Positions 14,502-22,620 of a DNA stretch of 29,209 nucleotides are shown in pieces. The first letter of the stretch is position 1; each line of letters opens with the position of its first letter. A program made the translations under genes and the position numbers. The stretch is from CAYUMU01 sp964445985 (GTDB taxonomy: Bacteria > Planctomycetota > Planctomycetia > Pirellulales > S012-138). The DNA is taken from contig CAYUMU010000085.1 in NCBI GenBank assembly GCA_964445985.1, forward strand, positions 1-29,209, read 5' to 3'. The notes beneath the pieces were generated by a model. That model was given only the letters and a program-made list of their open reading frames with translations, was not told where the DNA came from and did no database searches.

Positions 14502-15518
14502 TTAAGACATCCTGCGCTGGAAGCAGACGCGGTCCGCATGCGAACCGACGTGTTCAGAACGGAGGGCGTGCTGCTGCGAGGCAGTGAACGACGACACTCT
14601 CTTGCTACTAAGTTTCAAAGACATGGATTCGATCGCTTCAACATCAACCTCGGCTGGCCGCGAACCGCATCGCTCGCGCGTAACCGAGGATGACGGCGCG
14701 GAGCTTGCCGCCGCTGCTGGTTGCAAACTGGCCCCTGGCATGTTCACTTGCTGCCCATCCGTGGTGTGAGTTTCGCGCCACAAACGCGCGTGCTTATTGG
14801 CCTGCACCCATTGCGACAGCCCGCTCAAACAGCAAAACGCCCAGCCCTGCGGGCCGTCGAGGAACCCGGCTTTCCAAACCAGTCTCCGCAGCACTTCGAC
14901 GGCCGGGTGCAACCATTGATCGCGCCACCGAGGTGGCCGCCCCGCCATCGCGCGCCGCCGTGCTTCGAGCGAGGTGTAACGCTCCATCTTGCCCAGGAAG
15001 GCCGCCAGATCAGGCAATGTTTCATGCTCCAGCCAACCATCGAGTTGGCCAATCCGGCCCGGGGCGCGCAGTACTTCGTGCACGTCGCCATGCCACCGGC
15101 ATGGCTCCCGCCGAAATAGTCTCACCGGCCGATCATCTTGCGTGCCCGAGTAACGCATTTTGCGGCCAAAGATCCGGCTGCGGATCGGCACTCGATACGC
15201 CACATAGTCGCCCCACGGCAGGCGGGCGCGAAGTTCTTCCACCAGGTACGCCGTGGGGCGTTCGTCGGCATCGATCGAAAGCACCCACTCGCCCCGCGCC
15301 GCGGCAATCGCGCGGTTGCGCTGCGCGGCGTAGTTGTCAAACGGGTGCTCGATCACGCGGCAACCCAACCGGCGGGCAATCTCCGCCGTGGCGTCGCTCG
15401 ATCCGCCATCGACCACCACCACTTCGTCGGCCCAAGCCAACGACCGCACCAGCCCCGGCATGTTGGCAGCTTCGTTCAGCGTGATAATCGCGGCGGTAAC
15501 CGTGGGAGCAAAACTCAT
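14502..15518 (-). CDS. Glycosyltransferase family 2, WaaE/KdtX-like
   Basis: The 338-residue protein is a GT-A fold GT2 enzyme of the type that adds the first hexose to LPS inner core. Visible hallmarks are AAIITLNEAANMPGLVRSL at the N-terminus, VVVVDGGSSDATAEIARRLG, the metal-binding D-A-D-E at 83-86 (SIDADERPT), and the acceptor region RLFRREPCRWHGDVHEVL. Homology appears to end near residue 255 (QANKHARLWRET). The last 80 or so residues are Ser/Ala-rich and unlike the family, so the C-terminus is either a disordered tail or a frame change. The start codon overlaps the stop of the fusion gene upstream as ATGA. Confidence 0.86.
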   Translation of the reverse strand: MSFAPTVTAAIITLNEAANMPGLVRSLAWADEVVVVDGGSSDATAEIARRLGCRVIEHPFDNYAAQRNRAIAAARGEWVLSIDADERPTAYLVEELRARLPWGDYVAYRVPIRSRIFGRKMRYSGTQDDRPVRLFRREPCRWHGDVHEVLRAPGRIGQLDGWLEHETLPDLAAFLGKMERYTSLEARRRAMAGRPPRWRDQWLHPAVEVLRRLVWKAGFLDGPQGWAFCCLSGLSQWVQANKHARLWRETHTTDGQQVNMPGASLQPAAAASSAPSSSVTRERCGSRPAEVDVEAIESMSLKLSSKRVSSFTASQQHALRSEHVGSHADRVCFQRRMS

Positions 15519-17425
15519 CGCGCCCCCCCTGCCGCCGATCGCAGCCGCTGGGAGCCCGCCCGTGCGGGCCGCGCGGCCAACCGTGCTTGAGCCGGCAATC
15601 GAGCCGGCAGCTTAGCGCCCAGCATCCGCCGCCGCGTCCGCACCGCGCTCACGATCCAGCGAAGATTGAAGTATGCCGCCACGAGCACCAGTTCCGTCAC
15701 CAGCCAGCCACCCGCCAGCGCCACCACCAGCACGTGCAACCGCACATCGGCATTGCCTGGCAGGTGGTACAAACGCTTGCCCAGGCTCAGGTTCGCCCGG
15801 CCCGCCGTCCCTCGGTCAGGCTCGCCGGCCAGGCCCTCGCTGGCCGCCGACCATTGCCCATGGAACAGCAAGTACTTGCCCAAGAAGAACCCGCTCAGCA
15901 ACAGCCACGGCAGCACCACGTACCACAAGTCGCCCGGCGTGAGCAGCCAGGCCGGCTGTTGCAACAACTGCCGCCAGGCGGCCACCGAAGCCGCCCCGGC
16001 CACGGCCAGGTGCATGCCCAGGTCGCAAAACTCGTCGCTGTTGGCATCGAACCACGCGCCCCAGCGACTGGCCGTTCGTTGCCGCCGGGCCAGTTTGCCA
16101 TCCACCCGATCGCAAACCCACGCCAGCCACACAAAAGCCGCCGCCAGCCACGTATAGCCGGCCATCAGCATCAACCCGGCCAAAACCGTCAGCACCAGGC
16201 CCCCTTCGGTAAAGTGGCTCGGCCGCAGCGACGTTTGCGCCAACACCGGCACCGCCCGGTCCAGCAGCGGTAGCAAATACCATCGCGAACAGGGATGGCG
16301 TTCGTCCCGCAGGTGTTCATTGGCAACCGGCATGGATGCGGCCGGCGCGCTATCTGCCGCAATGATTTCATCAGCATCGGGCTCGGCAAACGCCGCCGGA
16401 TGAAAGCGACGAAAGAACTCGCTCTCGCGAGCCAGGTTCGTCTCAGGCAGGGCCGGCGAAGCCGCCACATCGGCGTTCGTGGTCAGTTCCCGTCGTCGCT
16501 GGAGCGCATCGATCAACGCCTTGCAAAACAAGAACCGCCGTTCCTTGGCCACCGCGAGGCTGCGCAGCACATCGCCCACCACGCGGCACGAAAGGCCACC
16601 CACCTGCCGGGCAATATTCGCCGGATGCCGCAAGTGCCGCCATTGAAAGAGCAGCGTGTTGCGCAGGGCCAGCCGCAGGTTGCCCACCTCGCCAAAGGCC
16701 GGCCCAAAACTGGCCGCGCCGTGATGCCAGGCCACCGCTTGCGGAATGTACGCGGCATAGTAGCCAGCCAGGTGACCACGATAGCAAAAGTCGAGGTCTT
16801 CAATCCGACCCGGCAAATAACGCGGATCGAAGCCGCCCAGTTCCAGGAAAAGGCCGCGATCCACGGCAATGGCCGCCCCGGCGCTCGCCGTTTCGCTGGG
16901 CTGTTGGCACACCGCCTCGGCCCCTTCAAACCGGCCCGTGGCTTGTACCAGGCCCCATCGCCATCGAACCGCCGTCTTGAAGCCTTCCAGCGTTTTGCCG
17001 TCACGCTGCCAACACAACGGGGCCGACAAGAAACATCGCGCCGGCAGTTCGTCCCCGGCCGGTAACGGCTCACCGGCCGGCAACGGTTCCTCCAGGGGCA
17101 GCGCCGCCACCGCTAGTGGCTCAATCCACGGATCGAGGCAATCCTCGGCCAGCTGAATATCGTTGTTGAGCAGCACCGCCACCTGGGCCGTGCTTTGTTC
17201 CATGGCCCGATTGAACGAGCACAGGCCGTCGTTCGCGCAGTGCAGAATTCCCACATGCGGGAAATACGCGCGCAGCCAGGGCAGCGAATCGTCGGTAGAT
17301 CCGTTATCGACCACGGTTACCTGGCAGGCATGCCGCGACCGGCTCGCGGCTGCGACAACCGAAGGCAGGCACTCCTCCAGGAGCTTCCGCCCATTGTAAT
17401 TGAGGACCATCAGGTCAACTTGCAT
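15515..17425 (-). CDS. Fusion of GT2 glycosyltransferase and CDP-alcohol phosphatidyltransferase
   Basis: The 636-residue product joins two enzymes. Residues 1-270 are a GT2 domain of the rhamnosyltransferase type: VDLMVLNYNGRKLLEECLPS, VTVVDNGSTDDS, VAVLLNNDIQLAED and GGFDPRYLPGRIEDLDFCYR. A linker (about 310-375) leads to a CDP-alcohol phosphatidyltransferase domain (about 378-600) with several membrane segments. Its signature is complete: D439, D442-G443, A446-R447, G456, D460 and D464, spaced exactly as in the family. These enzymes transfer a phospho-alcohol from a CDP donor. The ATG at 17425 has GGAAG upstream; in-frame starts at 17449 and 17527 would add residues unlike GT2. It is the first gene of the glycan operon and could build a phosphodiester-linked polyol or lipid head group carrying a sugar. 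Confidence 0.85.
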   Translation of the reverse strand: MQVDLMVLNYNGRKLLEECLPSVVAAASRSRHACQVTVVDNGSTDDSLPWLRAYFPHVGILHCANDGLCSFNRAMEQSTAQVAVLLNNDIQLAEDCLDPWIEPLAVAALPLEEPLPAGEPLPAGDELPARCFLSAPLCWQRDGKTLEGFKTAVRWRWGLVQATGRFEGAEAVCQQPSETASAGAAIAVDRGLFLELGGFDPRYLPGRIEDLDFCYRGHLAGYYAAYIPQAVAWHHGAASFGPAFGEVGNLRLALRNTLLFQWRHLRHPANIARQVGGLSCRVVGDVLRSLAVAKERRFLFCKALIDALQRRRELTTNADVAASPALPETNLARESEFFRRFHPAAFAEPDADEIIAADSAPAASMPVANEHLRDERHPCSRWYLLPLLDRAVPVLAQTSLRPSHFTEGGLVLTVLAGLMLMAGYTWLAAAFVWLAWVCDRVDGKLARRQRTASRWGAWFDANSDEFCDLGMHLAVAGAASVAAWRQLLQQPAWLLTPGDLWYVVLPWLLLSGFFLGKYLLFHGQWSAASEGLAGEPDRGTAGRANLSLGKRLYHLPGNADVRLHVLVVALAGGWLVTELVLVAAYFNLRWIVSAVRTRRRMLGAKLPARLPAQARLAARPARAGSQRLRSAAGGAR

Positions 17426-17846
17426 GGGTCTAACTTCCGCTGCGTCCATTCGGCGGAAAGCACCGGCGAGCTCTGTTGCGGGCAGAGGTCTCCAGCGCGC
17501 GAGCCACAATCTATGAGGGACGGCCACTGGCGGTCAATACGGCCACAAAGGTGACAGCGGCGACAGCAAACGCACTTTGCTCGCACAATGCCGCGGAATA
17601 CCCCCGAAAAGTCGTGAGAACCTTTTTATCAGGCCAGGGTTGATGCGGCGGTAAAGATCCCGCCATGGCAATCGACGCGGATCGGGTTGCAGGAAACGCG
17701 CCGGTGTTCTCCATCGCGCCCCCAAATGGTTTCAGTCCTCGGTTAAAGCGACAGCAATTTCCGCGGTCTTTCTAGTGGAAGCTTGCCGGCTCGACTCTAA
17801 TCCCAATGGAAATGGTGAGCCGCAGGCCACGCTGGAAAGTCAACCC
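17426..17846. other. Divergent intergenic region of the glycan operon and the MBOAT unit
   Basis: I see no gene or RNA here that I can support. A weak inverted repeat (GGCGG/CCGCC) lies near 17648-17665. No convincing -35/-10 pair was found on either strand, although promoters for both divergent units must lie here or upstream. Confidence 0.4.
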
Positions 17847-18287
17847 ATGATCTCGCTCGTTCCGCCCCCCGCCTGGCTGCTTTGCGCTGCTGGCATCTCC
17901 CAGGTGGTGCTGGCCCTTGCCAGCCTGGCAATCCCGCGCGTGCTCCGTTGGCGAGCCCAGGTAGCGCAATTGCGACCCCTCACCCGCCAGGTGTTTTGGA
18001 CCTACGCCGGCTACATCTGGTTCAGCAATCTCAGCTTCGGCCTGCTCACGGCCCTCGCCCCGGCAGAATTGACGGCCGGCACGCTTCTCGCCGCCGCGGT
18101 CTCCGGCTTTATCTGCGCCTGGTGGGCGGCCCGGTTGGTGATCCAGTTTGCCTACTTCGACCGCGCCGACGCCCCCCGCGGAGCCCCCTTCATCCTGGCC
18201 GAAGCCGCGTTGGTTCTGCTCTTCGCCCTGCTCACCCTGATCTACGGCGGCGCCTGCCTGGCCAATCTTGGGAGCCTGGCGGCATGA
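17847..18287 (+). CDS. Four-helix membrane protein of unknown function
   Basis: I do not recognise this 146-residue protein. It is almost entirely hydrophobic, with about four membrane segments: roughly residues 7-27, 47-70, 75-95 and 115-138. The intervening loops contain RWRAQVAQLRPLTRQVFWTY and FAYFDRADAPRG. The start at the ATG of MISLVPPP is preferred because the 24 codons upstream look noncoding. Its stop overlaps the start of the MBOAT-like gene as ATGA (18284-18287), so the two proteins are probably made together and may work as a pair. A partner subunit of the acyltransferase is possible. Confidence 0.7.
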   Translation: MISLVPPPAWLLCAAGISQVVLALASLAIPRVLRWRAQVAQLRPLTRQVFWTYAGYIWFSNLSFGLLTALAPAELTAGTLLAAAVSGFICAWWAARLVIQFAYFDRADAPRGAPFILAEAALVLLFALLTLIYGGACLANLGSLAA

Positions 18288-19300
18288 ACGGGTACGTTCC
18301 GCAACACCTCCCCACGCTCGCCGCGATTGCCGCCACGCTGCTGGTGGAACTGGGCGCCGCATGGGGCATTTCGCGGCTTTCGCCAGGAATTGCCGCCCGG
18401 GTTCTGGCTTGGTTGCTGGTGATTACCGCCACCACGGGTGTGTTTTGGTTGAGTGCGGACGAGCCCGCTGGCGTGCAAATGCTGGCCATCATTGCGGCGC
18501 TGCTCTTAGGGATGAAAGCCGTGGTTTCCGTGGAAGAAACCATGTTGGGCAGGGCTCGGCTCACGCCAGGGCGGTGGCTCCTCTTTGCTTGCGGTTGGCC
18601 AGGGATGCGGCCCTCCGTTTTTGCCAAGGCGCCAGGTCCGCCACGTCGCGGCTGGCCAGGGCTGATGCGGCAAGGCGCGCGGAGCCTGCTCGCGGGAACA
18701 TTGCTGCTGGGCCTGGTCTGGCTCCTGGCCAACAGCACAACCGCCGCCGCAAGCCCGTCGCTGGAACCGTGGAACTGGCGTTGGCTGCCGGCCACCTTGC
18801 TTCTGTTGGCTGGCTTGAGCCTGCTCATGCACTTCGGCCTGTTCGATATTCTGGCCGGGGCCTGGCGCTGGGGCGGCGCCGACTGTCAGGCGTTGTTCCG
18901 AGCCCCCTGGCGCTCGACCAGCCTCACCGAATTTTGGGGGCGGCGCTGGAACCTGGCCTTTTCAGAAATGACGGCGTTGAGCGTCTATCGTCCCCTGCGA
19001 AATCTGACCGGCGCCCGCGTGGCCACGCTCGCGGCATTCCTCTTCTCCGGCCTGCTGCACGAGATGGCGATTAGCCTGCCCGTCCACGCTGGCTATGGAT
19101 TGCCGCTGACCTACTTTGCCTTGCACGCTTTGGCGATGCAGATCGAACAGCAGTTGATCCAGCGCGGGCGGCCCATCGATCGTCGTCGGTGGCTCGGGCG
19201 GCTCTGGACGGCGGCCTGGATTCTGTTGCCGCTGCCAATTCTATTTCATACCCCCTTTTTGCGAGGGTGTGTTTGGCCGCTGGTTACGGGCGGCGAATGA
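18284..19300 (+). CDS. MBOAT / wax synthase-like membrane acyltransferase
   Basis: The 338-residue polytopic protein has about eight membrane segments. In its C-terminal half it carries the wax-synthase/MBOAT pattern: SLTEFWGRRWN (213-223), then VYRPLRN, then FLFSGLLHEMAIS with the likely catalytic His259. Wax-synthase-like and DltB/AlgI-like MBOAT proteins transfer acyl groups to hydroxyls of lipids or surface polymers. The start overlaps the upstream membrane-protein stop as ATGA. It is transcribed away from the glycan operon, so O-acylation of that glycan is an attractive inference; wax ester synthesis is the alternative. Confidence 0.75.
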   Translation: MNGYVPQHLPTLAAIAATLLVELGAAWGISRLSPGIAARVLAWLLVITATTGVFWLSADEPAGVQMLAIIAALLLGMKAVVSVEETMLGRARLTPGRWLLFACGWPGMRPSVFAKAPGPPRRGWPGLMRQGARSLLAGTLLLGLVWLLANSTTAAASPSLEPWNWRWLPATLLLLAGLSLLMHFGLFDILAGAWRWGGADCQALFRAPWRSTSLTEFWGRRWNLAFSEMTALSVYRPLRNLTGARVATLAAFLFSGLLHEMAISLPVHAGYGLPLTYFALHALAMQIEQQLIQRGRPIDRRRWLGRLWTAAWILLPLPILFHTPFLRGCVWPLVTGGE

Positions 19301-19366
19301 CGTCGCTGGCGATTGGCGCGGACTGGGCGGGCGTTTTACTCTCCGCGTTAAATCCTCGGCACTTTC

Positions 19367-20641
19367 TCAGTCCACCTGCGCCTTGCTCTTGGTAATCAGG
19401 TCGATGAATTCGCGGTTGCTCTTGAAGCGGGCCAGCTTCGAGGTGAGCTGCTCCATGGCTTCCACGTGGTGCATTTGCGAGAGCGTGCGACGCAACATGG
19501 TTACGGCGTGCAGCGTTTCTTCGTCGTGCAGCAGTTCTTCGCGGCGAGTGCCCGACTGCGAAATATCGATGGCCGGAAACACGCGCCGATCCGACAGCTT
19601 GCGATCGAGCACCAACTCCATGTTGCCGGTGCCTTTGAACTCCTGGAAGATCACTTCATCCATGCGGCTGCCGGTATCGATCAAGGCCGTGGCCACAATG
19701 GTCAGCGAGCCCCCTTCTTCGAACGCGCGGGCCGTGGCGAACAGCTTCTTGGGAATATCGAGCGCCTTGATATCCACGCCGCCGCTCATGGTGCGGTTGC
19801 CGCCGCAAATTTTGTTGAACGCCCGCGCCATGCGGGTGATCGAGTCCATCAGCAGGAACACGTCCTTGCCCATCTCGGCCAAGCGGCGGCAGCGTTCCAG
19901 CACCAATTGCGATAGCCGCACGTGGCTTTCCACTTCGCGGTCCAGGCTGCTGGCGAGAACTTCACCCCGCACGTTGCGGCGCATCTCGGTCACTTCTTCG
20001 GGCCGCTCGTCCACCAGCAGCACCAGCAAATGCAGCTCGGGGTAGTTGGTGCTGATCGCCTGGCTAATGTGTTGCAGCAAGATGGTTTTTCCCGTGCGCG
20101 GCGGAGCCACGATCAGGGCCCGCTGGCCCTTGCCCAGCGGCGTGAGCAAATCCATCACGCGGGTCGTGAGCGGCTTTTCGCCGGTTTCCAGCTTGAGCCA
20201 CACCTCGGGGTTGATTGGCGTGAGCGAATCGAAGAGCTTCACGTTGACGTAATCTTCGGGCTTCATGCCGTCCACGTCGCTGATCTCTTTCAGCCGCGGC
20301 CCTTGCTGGCGACGGTTCTGCTGCACCATGCCGGTGATCAGCAAGCCTTCGCGCAGGCGAAACTTCTCAATCATGGTGGCAGGCACGAAGGCGTCGGTGC
20401 GCTCGCGAGAGTAGTTATTCTCGACACCCCGCAAAAAACCGTAGCCGTTGGGGTGCAGCTCCAGAATGCCTTTGGCGGGCTCCAAGGGGAGCGGCTCGCC
20501 GTTGTGGTTGGTCTCCTGGGCGCCATCACCACCACGATCGTCGTTCTGCTGGCGAGGAGGACGGTTATCTTGCGGGCGGCGGCCCCGATGGTGGTATCCA
20601 CCTTTTCCTCTGGGACGACCACTTTTCTTCTTTTTCGCCAT
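19367..20641 (-). CDS. rho: Transcription termination factor Rho
   Basis: This 424-residue protein is Rho, the hexameric RNA helicase that ends transcription. Residues 1-50 are a basic, Gly/Arg/Gln-rich disordered extension in place of the usual N-terminal helix bundle. An RNA-binding OB domain follows at about 55-125 (GILELHPNGYGFLR). The RecA-type ATPase core has the P-loop APPRTGKT at 179-186, Walker B near VFLLMDSITRMARAFN, the Q-loop region GGVDIKALDIPKKLF, and RMDEVIFQEFKGTGNMEL further on. The P-loop has Arg-Thr where E. coli Rho has Lys-Ala. Length is close to the 419 of E. coli. A strong promoter lies about 400 nt upstream, leaving a long untranslated leader as in other rho genes that regulate themselves. 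Confidence 0.97.
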   Translation of the reverse strand: MAKKKKSGRPRGKGGYHHRGRRPQDNRPPRQQNDDRGGDGAQETNHNGEPLPLEPAKGILELHPNGYGFLRGVENNYSRERTDAFVPATMIEKFRLREGLLITGMVQQNRRQQGPRLKEISDVDGMKPEDYVNVKLFDSLTPINPEVWLKLETGEKPLTTRVMDLLTPLGKGQRALIVAPPRTGKTILLQHISQAISTNYPELHLLVLLVDERPEEVTEMRRNVRGEVLASSLDREVESHVRLSQLVLERCRRLAEMGKDVFLLMDSITRMARAFNKICGGNRTMSGGVDIKALDIPKKLFATARAFEEGGSLTIVATALIDTGSRMDEVIFQEFKGTGNMELVLDRKLSDRRVFPAIDISQSGTRREELLHDEETLHAVTMLRRTLSQMHHVEAMEQLTSKLARFKSNREFIDLITKSKAQVD

Positions 20642-21054
20642 TGTTCACCAGGTAAGGGGAGTGGCACGCCGGATACTACCGGGTGCAGCCTCGCTAAAAG
20701 CTGGAGGGAGTGAGAATGCCAGAAAAGTCGATACTCGCAGAATGAGACCGTGAGCGACCCGCTTGCGAGCAGGAACAATCGCACCCACGGTCGATATTGC
20801 CCGATTCGCAGCCTGCTACCCGCGATGCGTTATTCCAAAGAAGGAATGTTCGCGAATGCCAAAACTGCCTGGCAGACAGGTTCGGCAATAGTGAGGGCAG
20901 CCGCCGTCCGCAGGCCAAGAGAGACCCGCTGGACTTACGCCTACTTCACCCCAATTTCCACGCGTCTACAAAAGCGGGACGGGATGCCACAAGAGTTCTA
21001 GTAGGGCGTCGTATCGTTCGAATCATATCGTCCGACAGCGTCAAAACTAAAGGT
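20642..21054 (-). other. Long 5' leader of rho
   Basis: Between the promoter at 21055-21082 and the rho start lie about 400 nt without a convincing gene. A short inverted repeat (CCGG..CCGG, near 20671-20684) and a CCGTG/CACGG pair (20749-20803) are present, but no strong terminator. Rho leaders in other bacteria mediate autoregulation by premature termination; the same role here is inference. Confidence 0.45.
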
Positions 21055-21082
21055 ATCTTACCCTGCGGGCTTGGTGTGTCAA
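21055..21082 (-). promoter_or_regulatory. Sigma-70 promoter for rho
   Basis: On the minus strand a perfect TTGACA (21082-21077) is followed after 16 nt by TAAGAT (21060-21055). No other minus-strand gene lies between it and rho, so it is assigned to rho. Confidence 0.65.
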
Positions 21083-21108
21083 CATGGGAATATTTGAAAC
21101 TGTACGAA

Positions 21109-21177
21109 TGGTTAGTAGCTAGTGGCTAGCTGCTGGTCGCTGGTAATTGATTTCTTCTACTAGCGACTAGCGACCCC
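21109..21177. repeat. Heptamer repeats in inverted arrangement behind the DUF1501 gene
   Basis: Five units (TGGTTAG, TAGCTAG, TGGCTAG, CTGCTGG, TCGCTGG; 21109-21143) are followed by a 13-nt spacer and three units of opposite sense (CTACTAG, CGACTAG, CGACCCC; 21157-21177). The arms can pair partly. The block ends 2 nt before the stop codon of the minus-strand DUF1501 gene. Confidence 0.55.
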
Positions 21178-21179
21178 TC

Positions 21180-22499
21180 CTACATCAACTCCGCGATCGG
21201 CTGATGGTCGCTCACCAGGTGCACTGGCCGGCCTTGGGGGGTGTAGTAAATCTTGCCGGGGTCGATGCCCAGCTTGCGATACACCGTCGAGGCGAAATTC
21301 TCGGGCGAAAGAATCCGCTCCACCGCCGCATAACCTCGCTTGTCCGTAGCGCCCACCACCGTGCCGCCCGGCACGCCGCAACCGGCGAACATCACGCTCA
21401 TGGCGTTGGCCCAATGGTCGCGGCCACCCTTGTCGTTCACCTTGGGCGTGCGGCCAAATTCGCCCAGCACGATCACCAGCGTGGTTTCCAGCAACCCGCG
21501 GTCTTCCAAGTCTTCGACCAGCGTGGCCAACGTGTTCTCGAAGTCGGGCAACCGCTTTTTGAGCGTGGGGAAGAGCTCGGTGTGATGGTCCCAGCCGCCG
21601 TCATACAGCGTCACAAAGGGCACGCCCGCCTCCACCAGCCGGCGAGCCAGCAGAGCCCGCTGACCAAACGAATTGCGGCCGTAGCGATCGCGAACCGTCT
21701 CTTTCTCGCGGTGAATATTGAACGCCGCCTGGGCTTCGGTCGAAAGCACCAGGTTGTAGCCCTGCTCGTAATATTCATCGAGGGCGTTCACCGGATCGCC
21801 AGCGGCCTCGTGGGTAATTCGCGGCAACTGGTCCACATCGAGCCGCACTGCCCGCCGCGCCAAAAACCGATCGGGCAAAATGCCCGCGGGCAACGCCACG
21901 TCGCGAACGCGAAAGCTTTCGCTGTTGGGATCGTCGGGCACCACGAACGGCGCAAACTTGGCCCCCAGGAAGTTGGGACCGCCCGAGCGGCTCATCCGCG
22001 GAATGGAAAAGTAGGCCGGCAGGCCGTCTTGAGCGCCCCGCTCGTAAGCCGTGGCCGAGCCCAGGCTGGGGTGAAAGCTCACAAACGCGCCGCAGGCCAC
22101 GGGGATGCGGGTCGGCGCCCCGGTCATCATGTAGTGGTTGCCGGCGCCGTGGTTGCCTTGGTTGTGCTGAATCGAACGCACCACCGCGAACTTGTCGGCG
22201 ATGGAAGCCAACCGCGGCAGGTGCTCCGAAAAATAAACGCCCGGCACCTTGGTGGAAATGGGCTGAAACTCGCCTCGAATTTCCACCGGCGCCAACGGCT
22301 TGGGATCGAAGGTTTCATAATGCGTGGGGCCGCCATCTTGCCACACCATGATGCAGCTGGTAGCCCGCTTGGCGCCCGGCAAGGCCGCTTCGGCCCGCAT
22401 CCGCAGCACATCGGCAAAGCCAGCCCCCAGTGCCGCCCCCAGGCCCAACTGCAAACAATCGCGACGCGTGACTCCGGCGCAGTTCTTGTGCATTGCCAT
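21180..22499 (-). CDS. DUF1501 protein with Tat-like leader, operon partner of DUF1549
   Basis: The 439-residue protein starts at the ATG at 22499, preceded by a purine-rich AGAGAGAA. It has a twin-arginine-type leader (TRRDCLQLGLGAALGAGFAD). DUF1501 hallmarks follow: SCIMVWQDGGPTHYETFDPK, VVRSIQHNQGNHGAGNHYMM, ARRLVEAGVPFVTLYDGGWD and VIVLGEFGRTPKVND with GGRDHWANAMS. The frame is open for 76 more codons upstream, but those cover a 15-bp tandem repeat and look noncoding. It lies 121 nt behind the DUF1549/DUF1553 gene. This pair is one of the commonest arrangements in planctomycete genomes; the proteins are thought to act outside the cytoplasm in handling complex polymers, without a proven reaction. 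Confidence 0.9.
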   Translation of the reverse strand: MAMHKNCAGVTRRDCLQLGLGAALGAGFADVLRMRAEAALPGAKRATSCIMVWQDGGPTHYETFDPKPLAPVEIRGEFQPISTKVPGVYFSEHLPRLASIADKFAVVRSIQHNQGNHGAGNHYMMTGAPTRIPVACGAFVSFHPSLGSATAYERGAQDGLPAYFSIPRMSRSGGPNFLGAKFAPFVVPDDPNSESFRVRDVALPAGILPDRFLARRAVRLDVDQLPRITHEAAGDPVNALDEYYEQGYNLVLSTEAQAAFNIHREKETVRDRYGRNSFGQRALLARRLVEAGVPFVTLYDGGWDHHTELFPTLKKRLPDFENTLATLVEDLEDRGLLETTLVIVLGEFGRTPKVNDKGGRDHWANAMSVMFAGCGVPGGTVVGATDKRGYAAVERILSPENFASTVYRKLGIDPGKIYYTPQGRPVHLVSDHQPIAELM

Positions 22500-22562
22500 G
22501 ATGTTCTCTCTGCGAATGGTTAGTTTTGGGGGGAGGTAGGCCGAAGGCTTCGTTGCCTTGGG

Positions 22563-22607
22563 GCCTGTTGTCTTTAAGCCCGTTGTCTTTAAGCCTGTCG
22601 CCTTCGA
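22563..22607. repeat. Three 15-bp tandem repeats between DUF1549 and DUF1501 genes
   Basis: The unit GCCTGTTGTCTTTAA is followed by a copy with one difference and a third more divergent copy. The block lies in the 121-bp gap of the operon, just behind the DUF1549 stop. Confidence 0.7.
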
Positions 22608-22620
22608 GCGTGGGCTCGAG

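Noticed and set aside
17450..17527. Longer start of the fusion gene at 17527
   Set aside because: The added residues do not belong to GT2; the Met at 17425 sits directly before the first GT2 strand and has a GGAAG upstream.
20694..20918. 74-codon minus-strand frame in the rho leader
   Set aside because: Composition is Ser/Arg/Cys-rich, with no ribosome-binding site or domain; a leader peptide cannot be supported.
20642..21180. tRNA or small RNA gene in the rho upstream region
   Set aside because: No cloverleaf or conserved T-loop sequence could be found.
21204..22523. 439-codon plus-strand open frame opposite DUF1501
   Set aside because: The minus strand encodes clear DUF1501 motifs throughout; the plus-strand product is His/Arg-rich and unlike any family.
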